A stretch of DNA of 64,000 bases from assembly GCF_022828475.1 (NCBI RefSeq), contig NZ_CP059557.1, positions 6,743,470 through 6,807,469 of the forward strand. Reading direction: 5' to 3'. A program made the position numbers and the translations under genes. The notes under the pieces are model-generated. The model did not search any database and was not told the origin of the DNA. It saw only the letters and a program-made list of their open reading frames with translations. The DNA is from Saccharopolyspora gloriosae. Lineage in GTDB: Bacteria; Actinomycetota; Actinomycetes; Mycobacteriales; Pseudonocardiaceae. Of the stretch, positions 34,145 to 42,552 are shown piece after piece; positions within the stretch are counted from its first letter, which is position 1; the number at the start of each line of letters is the position of its first letter.

Positions 34145-35256
34145 TCAGTCGTCGATGCAGGTGACCGGGACGCGGTGGACGAGGTTGTTGGCGAAGCCGC
34201 CTCGGTTCCAGGGCTCCGATACGGGCTGCACGTGGCCTTCCGCGTCGGTGGCCCGGGCGGTGAGCAGGTGTTCGCCGGGCTCCGCCCGCCAGTTCGCGCG
34301 CCAGCCGCGCCACGCCCAGCGCGGTCCCGGCTCGTCCAATTCGGCGTCCGCCCAGGTGGTGCCGTCGTCGGTGCTGAACTCGACACGGGTGATCGGCGCG
34401 TGGCCGGACCAGGCTCGGCCGGTGACCGTCAACGGACCTGGACGTACGACCCGGTCGCGGGACATGAAGTCGGGGAATCCCGGCGGCAAGATCAGCGAGC
34501 GCGGCTCGATGCGGGTGGCGGGTTCGCCCGGGTCGTCCGCGGACTGCTTGAGGCGGTAGGCCACCGCGTTCTGGAAACCCGTGAACGGCTCGTCGACCAG
34601 CTTGATCTCGCGCAGCCACTTCACGTGCGCCATGCCGTACCAACCGGGGACCACCAGTCGCACCGGATGCCCGTGCTGCGGCGGCAGCGGTTGACCGTTC
34701 ATCTCGTAGGCCAGCAGCACATCGTCGCGCAGCGCCTCCTCCCACGGCAGGCCGCGCTGGTAGTCCTGCTCCACGCCGCGTTCCACGCCGTGATCGGCTC
34801 CGGTGAACACGACTTCGACCGCCGAGTCGGCCACGCCCGCCGCTTCCAGCACGTGGCGCAGCGGTACTCCGGTCCAGTCGGCGGTGCCGACCGCCTCCAC
34901 CAGCCACGGCTGGCTCACCGGACGCGGATGCAGCCTGGCCCGGCCGTTGCCCGCGCATTCCATGGTCACCCGCACCGTGCGCGACGGCAGAGACCGCAGC
35001 TCGTGAACTCCCGCGCGCCCCCGACCTCACCGGTGATCGCCAACCGCCAGCTCGCCGCGTCCAACGCGGGCATGTCGTAGTGCGTGAGCAGGTAGTGCAG
35101 CCCGATCGGCGTGACGTCGTAGCGCAGCGCCTCCAGCGGGATTCCGTGGTTGCGCGCGGCCAGCGCCAACTCCGCCGTGCTGATCCCCTCACCGGGCTCT
35201 GCGATCCGGGACGGGAGGCTCACTTCGCGCAACTGTGCATCCATGTCCGCCAGCAT
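34145..35256 (-). pseudogene. Sulfite-oxidase-like molybdopterin enzyme, frameshifted
   Basis: Two overlapping frames together make one enzyme of about 370 residues. The first (from 35256 or the ATG at 35242-35244) encodes DVTPIGLHYLLTHYDMP and WRLAITGEVGGAREF. The second resumes as ELRSLPSRTVRVTMECAGNGRARL, containing the molybdenum-ligand Cys in ECAGNGR, then GHPVRLVVPGWYGMAHVKWL and the C-terminal Mo-co dimerisation domain. The break is at 35003-35005, where one base is missing (or two are extra). No heme domain or signal peptide is present. It lies 134 bases from the IS110 element but is not interrupted by it. A sequencing error is possible. Confidence 0.8.
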
Positions 35257-35669
35257 GCTGGCGGGCGGGGCCGCCGGAAACCGCCGTCCACATCGCAGGC
35301 CCCGCTGGGGCCGGCGGCCGCTCCGCCGAACGAGTGGACTCCCGCCTCGTTCAGAAGATTCGCCGACCGTCGAGCATGACCGTATGCGCTGGTCAACAAG
35401 CCAGAATCGCTATACCGAGCGGTCTCGTTTCACCTACAAAGCTGTGACTTGAGCCACCTTGAGGCCCTTGTGTAACAACGCCGGGGGTCCCGCCGATATG
35501 CATGGTGACCCCGCGGTGCTGTCGGACCCCCGACCTGGCAGCACCGCGGGGCCTTCCAATTTCCGGGGTCGATCACCGGCGAAACCGGCCACGCACCGAG
35601 ATCAAGCGTCGCGCACCCCGATTTGTTCCCGCCCTCGGCGAGCCGCCCCCACGATCGCCTCGACCGGCG
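35257..35669. other. Intergenic region with a GC hairpin
   Basis: About 410 bases without a supported gene, between two minus-strand genes. A lower-GC stretch at 35390-35470 could be the promoter of the frameshifted oxidoreductase. The hairpin at 35508-35550 is described separately. Confidence 0.35.
35508..35550 (-). terminator. 13-bp GC hairpin downstream of alpha/beta hydrolase
   Basis: CCCCGCGGTGCTG (35508-35520) pairs perfectly with CAGCACCGCGGGG (35538-35550); GTCGG..CCGAC pairs inside the loop. It is likely the terminator for the minus-strand hydrolase gene, 120 bases after its stop. Confidence 0.6.
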
Positions 35670-36548
35670 TCAGGCTCGATCCGCGGCCGCCAGGAACTCG
35701 ACCATCCGGTCGTTGACCAGTTCGGGGCGCTCCATCGGGAAGTTGTGGCCGACACCGGGCAGCACGTTTACCTCAGCCGACGGCAGCAACGCGCGCAGCC
35801 TGGCCTGGACGACGTCCGAATGGTGCACCGTGCTCCGTTCGGCCAGCAGAACGAGCAACGGCGCGGTGATGCTCCGGAGCTGCTCATCACCGAGCACGCC
35901 CGCCTTCGGCAGCCTGATCTTGAAGTCCCGCGCGGAAGCCGAGGTCAGACGCAGGATGTCGCGGTCGGTCGGAACGGTCTCGGAGGACGACCGCGCGGCG
36001 AGCCACCGCGGACCCGCCAGCAGAATCAGGTCCTGGAACACCCCGACCAGGTAGCGCGTTCGTGCCTGGCTGAGCCCGACCGAGTCGAGCAACGTCAACG
36101 TGGCCGCACGATCCGGGAACCGCACCACGTAGTTGGCGGCCATCCAGCCGCCGTGCGAAACGCCGATCACGTGGGCTCGTTCAAGGCCCAGCTCGGTGAG
36201 CACGTCCTCGATCCACGCGGCCTCGTCCGCGAAATCCCGGATCGGCTTCTGCTGCACGCTGCGGCCTTGCTCGCCGAGCATGTCGACGGCGAAGACCGCG
36301 CGGTGCGCGGCCAACGCGGCGACGTTCGGATGCCACGCCGCCGAGGTCACCGCCAGACCGTGCAGCAGCACGACCGGCGGGCCGGGACCGTCTCCGGACC
36401 GGTGGACGTGCACGGTGCCGAACCGGGTGCGGACGTCCAGCTCCTCGCGGGCGACCGGCCACTTCCGGAACGCCACCTCGTAGCGCCGCAGAAACCGCTG
36501 CCGCGCGGCTTCGTCCCGAAACCCACTGACCGGTTCACTCGACACCAT
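35670..36548 (-). CDS. Alpha/beta-hydrolase fold protein
   Basis: A 292-residue soluble hydrolase. VVLLHGLAVTSAAW (oxyanion hole) is near residue 60, the nucleophile elbow GVSHGG near 130 and the His in LPGVGHNFPMERPE near 265; the acid is probably in LLVLLAERSTV. An N-terminal helical extension of about 40 residues (RQRFLRRYEVAFRKWP) is typical of esterases in this subgroup. The substrate is unknown. The ATG at 36546-36548 has GGGGG five bases upstream; an in-frame GTG lies two codons earlier. Confidence 0.88.
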   Translation of the reverse strand: MVSSEPVSGFRDEAARQRFLRRYEVAFRKWPVAREELDVRTRFGTVHVHRSGDGPGPPVVLLHGLAVTSAAWHPNVAALAAHRAVFAVDMLGEQGRSVQQKPIRDFADEAAWIEDVLTELGLERAHVIGVSHGGWMAANYVVRFPDRAATLTLLDSVGLSQARTRYLVGVFQDLILLAGPRWLAARSSSETVPTDRDILRLTSASARDFKIRLPKAGVLGDEQLRSITAPLLVLLAERSTVHHSDVVQARLRALLPSAEVNVLPGVGHNFPMERPELVNDRMVEFLAAADRA

Positions 36549-36870
36549 CGGCACCCCCAGGTCCGATATGCGCTGATCTACCGATTAGAGCACCGCGGCG
36601 AAGTCCGATGGGGCCGGATCAACGAGGTGGAGATGCCGGCTTCGGCGGTTCTCGTGCTCATCGGCGGCGTGCTCCCCGGAGGACGAGCGCCACGGTCCGA
36701 CGACTGCCCCGACCGGCGAGACACGCCGCGGGAGTCTCCGTCCCCTGCGGAACACCCTCCGCCCCGGTGTTGTTGATCGTGACCGTGATCGCCGAAAAGC
36801 AGAAGTGCCGAACCCAGGAGCCGAGCGGCCGGCACCGTGCCGACGAGAAGACAGCGGGGGAGTTGCACTG
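36549..36870. other. Divergent intergenic region, nothing recognised
   Basis: About 320 bases between the alpha/beta hydrolase (-) and the MBL-fold hydrolase (+), presumably carrying both promoters. ATTAGA at about 36584-36590 sits in a less GC-rich patch. I see no operator or small gene. Confidence 0.3.
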
Positions 36871-37710
36871 ATGCGCGTCCATCACCTGAACTGCGCGACG
36901 ATGCGCCCGCTCGGAGGACGGCTGATCGACGGGGCCGACGGGGTGCTGCGCTCCGCCGAGATGGTCTGCCACTGCCTGCTCATCGAGACCGAGCAAGGCC
37001 TGGTGCTCGTCGACACCGGATTCGGCACGTCCGATGTGCAGGATCCGCGGTCCTCGCTGCCGTGGGCTTTCCGGCGCCTCATGCGACCGGTCCTCGATCC
37101 GGAGGAAACCGCGTTGCGGCAGGTCCGCCGTCTTGGCCACGACCCCGCCGACGTTCGGCACATCGTGCTCACGCACCTCGACATCGACCATGCGGGTGGA
37201 CTGCCCGACTTCCCGCACGCGCAAGTGCACGTCTTCGGACCGGAACTGCGCGCGGCGACCGGGCCGAGCGCCCCGTGGAGGTACCGGCCGGGGCACTGGG
37301 CGCACGAACCCGACTGGATCGGGTACCAGGACCTTTCCGGGGAGCGCTGGTTCGGGTTCGATGCCGTCCGAGCTCTCCGCGACCTGCCCGAGAGCATCCT
37401 GCTGGTCCCCTTGCCCGGCCACACCACCGGCCACGCCGGAGTCGCGGTGGACACCGGCGCCGGCTGGCTGCTGCACGCGGGTGACGCTTACTTCTTCAAC
37501 GGGGAGATGGCGCCGTCCCCGCACTGCACACCGGCACTGCGCGCGTTCCAGCGACACGTGGACACGGCCCGCGCACTGCGCGAGCACAACCAGCGACGCC
37601 TGCGGGAGCTCGGGCTCGACCACCCGGGGGAGATCGACATCATCTGCGCGCACGACCCGGTCGAACTGCGCAGTCACAAATCCGCCCGAGCCGACGGGAA
37701 CACCGCGTAG
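36871..37710 (+). CDS. MBL-fold metallo-hydrolase
   Basis: A 279-residue zinc hydrolase. The metal motif THLDIDHAGG is near residues 97-106, PLPGHTTGHAGV near 180-191 and LHAGDAYF near 204. The fold resembles quorum-quenching lactonases and glyoxalase II-like enzymes (AiiA/AttM subgroup: HLDIDHAGG rather than HxHxDH, with Leu and Ile in the variable positions). It could cleave lactones or thioesters; the substrate cannot be decided. GGGGGAG lies eight bases before the ATG. It is convergent with the motif-sharing pair downstream. Confidence 0.9.
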   Translation: MRVHHLNCATMRPLGGRLIDGADGVLRSAEMVCHCLLIETEQGLVLVDTGFGTSDVQDPRSSLPWAFRRLMRPVLDPEETALRQVRRLGHDPADVRHIVLTHLDIDHAGGLPDFPHAQVHVFGPELRAATGPSAPWRYRPGHWAHEPDWIGYQDLSGERWFGFDAVRALRDLPESILLVPLPGHTTGHAGVAVDTGAGWLLHAGDAYFFNGEMAPSPHCTPALRAFQRHVDTARALREHNQRRLRELGLDHPGEIDIICAHDPVELRSHKSARADGNTA

Positions 37711-37765
37711 TCACCAGCGGACATCCGCACCAGGACTGGACGCAGGCTCTGGTGGTCACCGGCCT

Positions 37766-38134
37766 TCAGAACAGCCGGGTGACCAGATCCGCGATCCGGG
37801 GCACGTCCAGCCCGAGTTTGATCACCTCGAGCGCGGGAGCAAGCCGCTCCCACGATTTGCGGACTCGCTTCGGCTCAGGCGCCGGCTCGGCGAGCTCCTC
37901 GGACAGCTGCTCCGCCCGATCGTGAGCGACAGCGCGGCGCGCGTCCGCCGGCTCCTCGTCGCTGAGCTCATCGATCAACTCCTGGACCAGTCCCCGCAGA
38001 TCGTCCAGCTCAGGGGATCCCTCGTTGACCGAGCCGGTGCTGACCTCGTTGCCCTGCCCGACGACGGTCACCCCGGAGAAGGTGCCGCCAGTGACCTTGG
38101 CCGACTGCTGAGGTGGGGTGTCTTCCGCTGCCAC
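37766..38134 (-). CDS. Small protein with GGTFSGV-VGQGN motif and helical tail
   Basis: A 122-residue cytoplasmic protein. Residues 14-32 contain VTGGTFSGVTVVGQGNEV, almost the same as the C-terminus of the membrane protein encoded directly upstream (INGGTFSGVNVVGQGNQA). Residues 40-122 are predicted helices: an acidic, Leu-heptad-like part (DDLRGLVQELIDELSDEEP), a linker PAPEPKRVRKSWERL and a closing hydrophobic helix. Similar motif-plus-helix small proteins occur with conflict-type systems in actinomycetes. The GTG start has AAGGGAG upstream and lies two bases after the stop of the partner gene, so the two are co-translated. Confidence 0.7.
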   Translation of the reverse strand: MAAEDTPPQQSAKVTGGTFSGVTVVGQGNEVSTGSVNEGSPELDDLRGLVQELIDELSDEEPADARRAVAHDRAEQLSEELAEPAPEPKRVRKSWERLAPALEVIKLGLDVPRIADLVTRLF

Positions 38135-38136
38135 GA

Positions 38137-39855
38137 TTACTCCCTTTCTCCGCCCAGGCCGCCGGTGCTGGCCTGGTTTCCCTGCCCGACGACGTTGACC
38201 CCGCTGAAGGTTCCTCCGTTGATCACCGTCGAGTGCGTGATGGTCGAGGACTGCGATGTGAACTCGTCCGTCTTCAACCCGTGTTCGGTCAGGGTTCGGC
38301 CGACCGCCGCCAGCGTGCGGCGCTCCAGGAGTTTGACGTAACGCACGCTGTCCTCATCGTGGAAGTACGTAGTGCCTGCGTCGTCGGCCGCGAGCTCGCG
38401 GATGCCGCGGCGAGCGCCGTACCTGCCTGGCAGGTCGTAGTAACCGCCGCCCATCGGCTTGCGGCCGTCGCGGGCGGCCCGCCACAGCCGCAGGACGCGG
38501 CGCCCGAGGCTCGCCGGAACCAGGACCGCGTCGACGAAACCCCGCATGACCGCGTAGTCGGCGCGCAGGAGCTTCAGCTGCTCGTAGCGGTACTCCGGCC
38601 GGATCGGGTTGAGCACGTACGCCTTCCACTCCAGGTAGAGCATCTTGTCGTCGCAGGCAACGTGCAGGAACGTCGACACGACCAGCTCTTTGCTCCACCC
38701 CTCCACCCGGAAGCAGAGGTACGGCCGGACCCATTCCGGCGAGTTCTGCACGATTTCGGCGATCACCGCCGGGTCCAGCGCACTGTTCGGCGGTGCCCCC
38801 GGGTCCGGCAGGATCGCCCGCCCGATCGGGTCGCCGGCCTGCCGAAGTAGCGCGACGGCCGAGGTGACCACTTCCTGGCTCTCCTGCAAATCCCGCAGCC
38901 TGCCACCGGGAGACAGCTCGGCAGATCCCCGCAGCGCCAGCACCCCCGCACGGACACCGGCATGCACGTCGGCTCGGCTGAGGGTGACTTCGGCATCGTC
39001 AACGGCGCGAAGTGGAACAGCGATGGACCACGCGTGCACCCGCTCACCCGCACCCACGAACGGGTCGTACCCGTCGTGCACCAACGTGTTCGAGGTTGCC
39101 GCGGCGCGGGCGATGTGGTGCAGCCGCTCGGTGTACCAGGCGCCGACCGGCGAGGGCGGCAGGTGCTGTCCGCCGTTCCAGTAGCGACTCGGTTCGAACC
39201 GCGTGGTCAGCGCGAGGTGCACGCGCACCCGATCCACCAGCAGCACCGCCAGCAGACCGAGCGAAGCGAGCAGGCCGATCAGGAACATCGGGGCACCGCT
39301 GCCGCCCGATGTCTCCCCGGAGTCGTAGTAATCGTAGTAGTCGTAGTAGTCGGAACCGCCCAATCCGGCTGCGCTCCAGAGTGCGTCGGAGTCCCCGAAC
39401 GCAAGCCCGCCGAGCAGGGCCAGCGACGATCCCACGATCGATCCGAGGTATGCGCCGAAGAGGATCAGCATCCATCCCGCACCGGAGATCCGCTTCCGCC
39501 CTCGCCTAGTCGAAATCCGGCGAACGAGAGAGTGCACGAACACCCCCGAACCCACGGCCAGCAGCCACGGCACGGCCAGCCACCACCACGTGACGAGCAC
39601 TACCAGGAACAGGCCGACGACGAGGGAATCTCGCACCACCCGGCGCCTTCGCGTCGCGAGCGCCTCCGACAGCACGGCCACCGGGTTGAGCCCTGGCGAA
39701 GGAGGGACGGCCCGCCGCGGTTCGGCCAAGAACTCTTCGACGAGCTCATCCGCGAAGTCGTCGTGCGCGTGTGCGGCCGCGGAGAGGTGCCGCGTCGCGT
39801 CATCGTCGACGAGCCGAGGATCTTGACTGATGTTGCGGGAGTGGTCGACTGTCAC
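38137..39855 (-). CDS. Multi-pass membrane protein ending in GGTFSGV-VGQGN motif
   Basis: A 572-residue protein. Four hydrophobic segments lie at about residues 80-115 (SLVVGLFLVVLVTWWWLAVP), 128-155 (GWMLILFGAYLGSIVGSS) and 200-220 (FLIGLLASLGLLAVLLV). Between the last two is a loop with DYYDYYDYYD, from a nine-base tandem repeat. The large C-terminal cytoplasmic part (230-540) has LVHDGYDPFVGAGERVHAW, VRPYLCFRVEGWSKELV and VRYVKLLERRTL, and ends in NGGTFSGVNVVGQGNQ. I do not recognise an enzyme. The GTG at 39853-39855 has AAGGA six bases upstream. The partner gene follows after two bases. Confidence 0.75.
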   Translation of the reverse strand: MTVDHSRNISQDPRLVDDDATRHLSAAAHAHDDFADELVEEFLAEPRRAVPPSPGLNPVAVLSEALATRRRRVVRDSLVVGLFLVVLVTWWWLAVPWLLAVGSGVFVHSLVRRISTRRGRKRISGAGWMLILFGAYLGSIVGSSLALLGGLAFGDSDALWSAAGLGGSDYYDYYDYYDSGETSGGSGAPMFLIGLLASLGLLAVLLVDRVRVHLALTTRFEPSRYWNGGQHLPPSPVGAWYTERLHHIARAAATSNTLVHDGYDPFVGAGERVHAWSIAVPLRAVDDAEVTLSRADVHAGVRAGVLALRGSAELSPGGRLRDLQESQEVVTSAVALLRQAGDPIGRAILPDPGAPPNSALDPAVIAEIVQNSPEWVRPYLCFRVEGWSKELVVSTFLHVACDDKMLYLEWKAYVLNPIRPEYRYEQLKLLRADYAVMRGFVDAVLVPASLGRRVLRLWRAARDGRKPMGGGYYDLPGRYGARRGIRELAADDAGTTYFHDEDSVRYVKLLERRTLAAVGRTLTEHGLKTDEFTSQSSTITHSTVINGGTFSGVNVVGQGNQASTGGLGGERE

Positions 39856-40146
39856 TGCTGTCCTTCTCGGCTGCGGGCGAAGCCCCGATGCGGATTCGCG
39901 CCCCTGGTTTGGGAGGAACCGCAGCTTCCTCAAGAGCCGGACTGCGAAGGGCCGGATCGGTCCAGTTTCACCCGAACAGATCAGCATCCGAGTCGCTTCC
40001 AGGACGTGGGTGCACGTGTGGAGCTCTTCTCCGAATTCGACCGCAACTTCGGGATGCCCACCCCGATCTGGTCAACGGTCGGCTGGTCGACTTTCCCTCG
40101 GCCGCGAACCAACACGACTGATCCGGTCCCACCAGGGGTTCCCGCG
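39856..40146. promoter_or_regulatory. Divergent promoter region, membrane protein / NHL-thioredoxin
   Basis: About 290 bases between divergent starts. No hairpin terminator or clear operator was seen. The start of the plus-strand gene is uncertain, so its exact 3' limit may be 40146 or 40194. Confidence 0.3.
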
Positions 40147-42042
40147 ATGTGGACGTCGGAACAAGGGGTCGGCCGGGTGTTGTTGACTCCGCATGTGAGT
40201 AACTTGTCCCGCACCCGTGTCCGCGCTCCCGAGTTCGTCGGGCGGCAGTGGTTGAACACCGGTGGCAAGGAGATCCTGCTCGCCGACCTGCGCGGGAAGA
40301 TCGTGCTGCTGGACTTCTGGACGTTCTGCTGCATCAACTGCCTGCACGTGATCGACGAACTGCGGCCGCTGGAGCAGGAGTTCGCCGAGGAGCTCGTCAC
40401 GGTCGGCGTGCACTCCCCGAAGTTCGAGCACGAAGCCGACCCGGACGCGCTGATCGCCGCGGTCGAGCGCTATTCCGTGCACCACCCGGTGCTCGACGAC
40501 CCGGAGCTGGCGACCTGGCAGAACTACGCCGTGAAGGCGTGGCCGACGCTTGCCGTGGTGGACCCCGAGGGCTACCTCGTGCACGTCGCAGCAGGTGAGG
40601 GCCACGTGGAGGCGTTGCGCGCGGTCATCAGCGAGCTCGTCGCCGAGCACGAGGCGAAGGGCACCCTGCACCGCGGCGACGGCCCGTACGTGCCTCCGGA
40701 GCCCGCGGCCACGACGCTGCGCTTCCCCGCGAAGATCGCGGCCGGGCCGGGAACGATCCTGGTGTCGGACTCCGCGAACCACTCGCTGGTCGAGTTCGCC
40801 CAGGACGGAGAGACGGTGCTGCGGCGCATCGGCAGCGGCGCGCGGGGCAGCGCGGACGGCGGACCCGACGAGGCCTCGTTCGCCGAACCCGCCGGGATCG
40901 CCGTGCTGCCCGAGCGGATCGCCGCGGAAGCGGGCTACGACCTCGTCATCGCCGACACCGTGAACCACCTGCTGCGCGGAGTGCGGCTCGCCGACGGACA
41001 GGTGACGACGGTCGCGGGCACCGGGCAGCAGTGGCGCGACGGCACCGATGGGGGATCCGCGCTGGACACGCCGCTCACCAGCCCTTGGGACGTGACCTGG
41101 TGGGAACCGGCGGGCGGCGTCGTCATCGCCATGGCGGGCAACCACACCCTCGGCCTGTTCGACCCGCTCGCCGGACGGGTGCGCCGATTCGCGGGCACCA
41201 CCGTCGAAGGCCTGCGCGACGGGGACGCCGCCGAGGCGTTCTTCGCCCAGCCCTCCGGTTTGGCCGACGGCGGCGATCGGCTGTGGCTCGCGGACTCCGA
41301 AACCTCCGCGCTGCGGTGGGTCGAAGCCGCCGGGGACGGTTTCGAGGTGCGCACGGCCGTCGGCGCCGGACTGTTCGACTTCGGGCACGCCGACGGACCC
41401 GCCGAGCGGGCGCTGCTGCAGCACCCGCTCGGAGTAGCGGTGTTGCCGGATGGCTCCATCGCCGTCTGCGACACCTACAACGGAGCCCTCCGACGTTACG
41501 ATCCGGCATCGAACGAACTCGCCACGCTGGCCGGTCACCTGGCCGAACCGTCCGGCGCGGCGGTGATCGACGGCGAGCTCGTGGTGGTGTCCTCCGCCGC
41601 GCACCGGCTGGAGCGGCCGGTGCCTCCCGGCGTGTCCGCGAAACTAGTCGAAGGCGCATCGCAGCAGGTCACGCGACCGGCGACCGAGATCGGCGGCGGC
41701 GAGCTGGAGCTCGCCGTGGTGTTCACACCCCCGCCCGGCGGCAAGCTGGACGACCGCTACGGGCCGTCCACCCGGCTGGAGATCACCGCGTCCCCGGCGG
41801 AACTGCTGGTCGAGGGCGCGGGCACCGGAACGGACCTGAGCAGGCGGCTGGTGCTCGCCGACGGCATCGAGCACGGCGTGCTGCACGTCGTCGCGCAGGC
41901 CGCCAGCTGCACCGACGACCCCGCCGTCGAACACCCCACCTGCAACCTGACCAGGCAGGACTGGGGTGTTCCAGTGCGGATCACGGCGGGCGGGACGCAC
42001 CGGCTGCCGCTCGTCATGGGCGGCATGGACACCGGAGCGTGA
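40147..42042 (+). CDS. NHL-repeat thioredoxin-fold protein
   Basis: Up to 631 residues. Residues 30-180 form a TlpA/thioredoxin-like domain with the redox motif FWTFCCINCLHV near 57-68 and the cis-proline loop AWPTLAVVD near 135. Residues 195-480 form an NHL beta-propeller (FAEPAGIAVLPE, SPWDVTWWEP, FFAQPSGLADGG, LLQHPLGVAVLPDG), and the last 120 residues are a beta-rich domain. This is the NHLRC2-like architecture; it has no signal peptide, so it is presumably cytoplasmic. Function is unknown beyond redox potential. The ATG at 40147 has only weak upstream purines; a GTG at 40195 (SNLSRTRVRAPEF) is an alternative. Confidence 0.9.
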   Translation: MWTSEQGVGRVLLTPHVSNLSRTRVRAPEFVGRQWLNTGGKEILLADLRGKIVLLDFWTFCCINCLHVIDELRPLEQEFAEELVTVGVHSPKFEHEADPDALIAAVERYSVHHPVLDDPELATWQNYAVKAWPTLAVVDPEGYLVHVAAGEGHVEALRAVISELVAEHEAKGTLHRGDGPYVPPEPAATTLRFPAKIAAGPGTILVSDSANHSLVEFAQDGETVLRRIGSGARGSADGGPDEASFAEPAGIAVLPERIAAEAGYDLVIADTVNHLLRGVRLADGQVTTVAGTGQQWRDGTDGGSALDTPLTSPWDVTWWEPAGGVVIAMAGNHTLGLFDPLAGRVRRFAGTTVEGLRDGDAAEAFFAQPSGLADGGDRLWLADSETSALRWVEAAGDGFEVRTAVGAGLFDFGHADGPAERALLQHPLGVAVLPDGSIAVCDTYNGALRRYDPASNELATLAGHLAEPSGAAVIDGELVVVSSAAHRLERPVPPGVSAKLVEGASQQVTRPATEIGGGELELAVVFTPPPGGKLDDRYGPSTRLEITASPAELLVEGAGTGTDLSRRLVLADGIEHGVLHVVAQAASCTDDPAVEHPTCNLTRQDWGVPVRITAGGTHRLPLVMGGMDTGA

Positions 42043-42080
42043 GCCGCCCCCTGCGCGGTAGGGCCGTCCGGGCGGGCACG

Positions 42081-42086
42081 TAAACT
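42081..42086 (+). promoter_or_regulatory. -10 element of leaderless GroES-like gene
   Basis: TAAACT ends six bases before the GTG at 42093. It fits TANNNT and leaves no room for a ribosome-binding site, so the transcript likely begins at the start codon. Confidence 0.65.
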
Positions 42087-42092
42087 TTTCGG

Positions 42093-42413
42093 GTGACCGA
42101 TGCCAAGCTTGAGATCCAGATGCTGCATGACCGGGTCATGGTGCGGGTCTCTGCGGAATCCGGAGAACGTCGCAGCAGCGGCGGCATCGTGATTCCGGCG
42201 ACCGCCCAGATGGCCAAGCGGCTGCTCTGGGGCGAGGTTTTCGGGGTGGGCAGCCACGTGCGCGCCGTCAAGGTAGGCGACCAGGTGCTGTTCAATCCCG
42301 AGGAGCAGTTCGAGGTCGAAGTGCAGGGCCAGCCCTACCTGGTGATGCGTGAGCGGGATCTGCACGCCGTGGCCAGCGAACAGATCGAGCAGGGCACCGG
42401 CCTCTACCTGTGA
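42093..42413 (+). CDS. GroES-like (Cpn10 family) protein
   Basis: A 106-residue protein of the Cpn10 fold: IQMLHDRVMVRV opens the barrel, SSGGIVIPATAQ is the mobile-loop region, followed by GEVFGVGSHVRAVKVGDQVLFNPE. The loop differs from true GroES (no hydrophobic IVL tripeptide in the standard position and an extra RRS), and there is no groEL beside it, so this is probably a divergent paralogue. It appears leaderless, with a -10 TAAACT just upstream. Its C-terminus ends in GTGLYL. Confidence 0.85.
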   Translation: MTDAKLEIQMLHDRVMVRVSAESGERRSSGGIVIPATAQMAKRLLWGEVFGVGSHVRAVKVGDQVLFNPEEQFEVEVQGQPYLVMRERDLHAVASEQIEQGTGLYL

Positions 42414-42552
42414 CCCACCGCGAGGTGCGGTCGGCGCGACCAGTGCCGAACCGCAGTCCGGGGTGACGCGGGCACGGCGTCCTTGACGGACCGGCCCGGC
42501 GCCTGTTCGCTGATGTACCCCACCGCACGACCAGACCGATGAAGGGGAAGCG

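Noticed and set aside
42093-42413. Assignment as the housekeeping groES
   Set aside because: The mobile loop differs and no groEL follows; it is better called a GroES-like paralogue.
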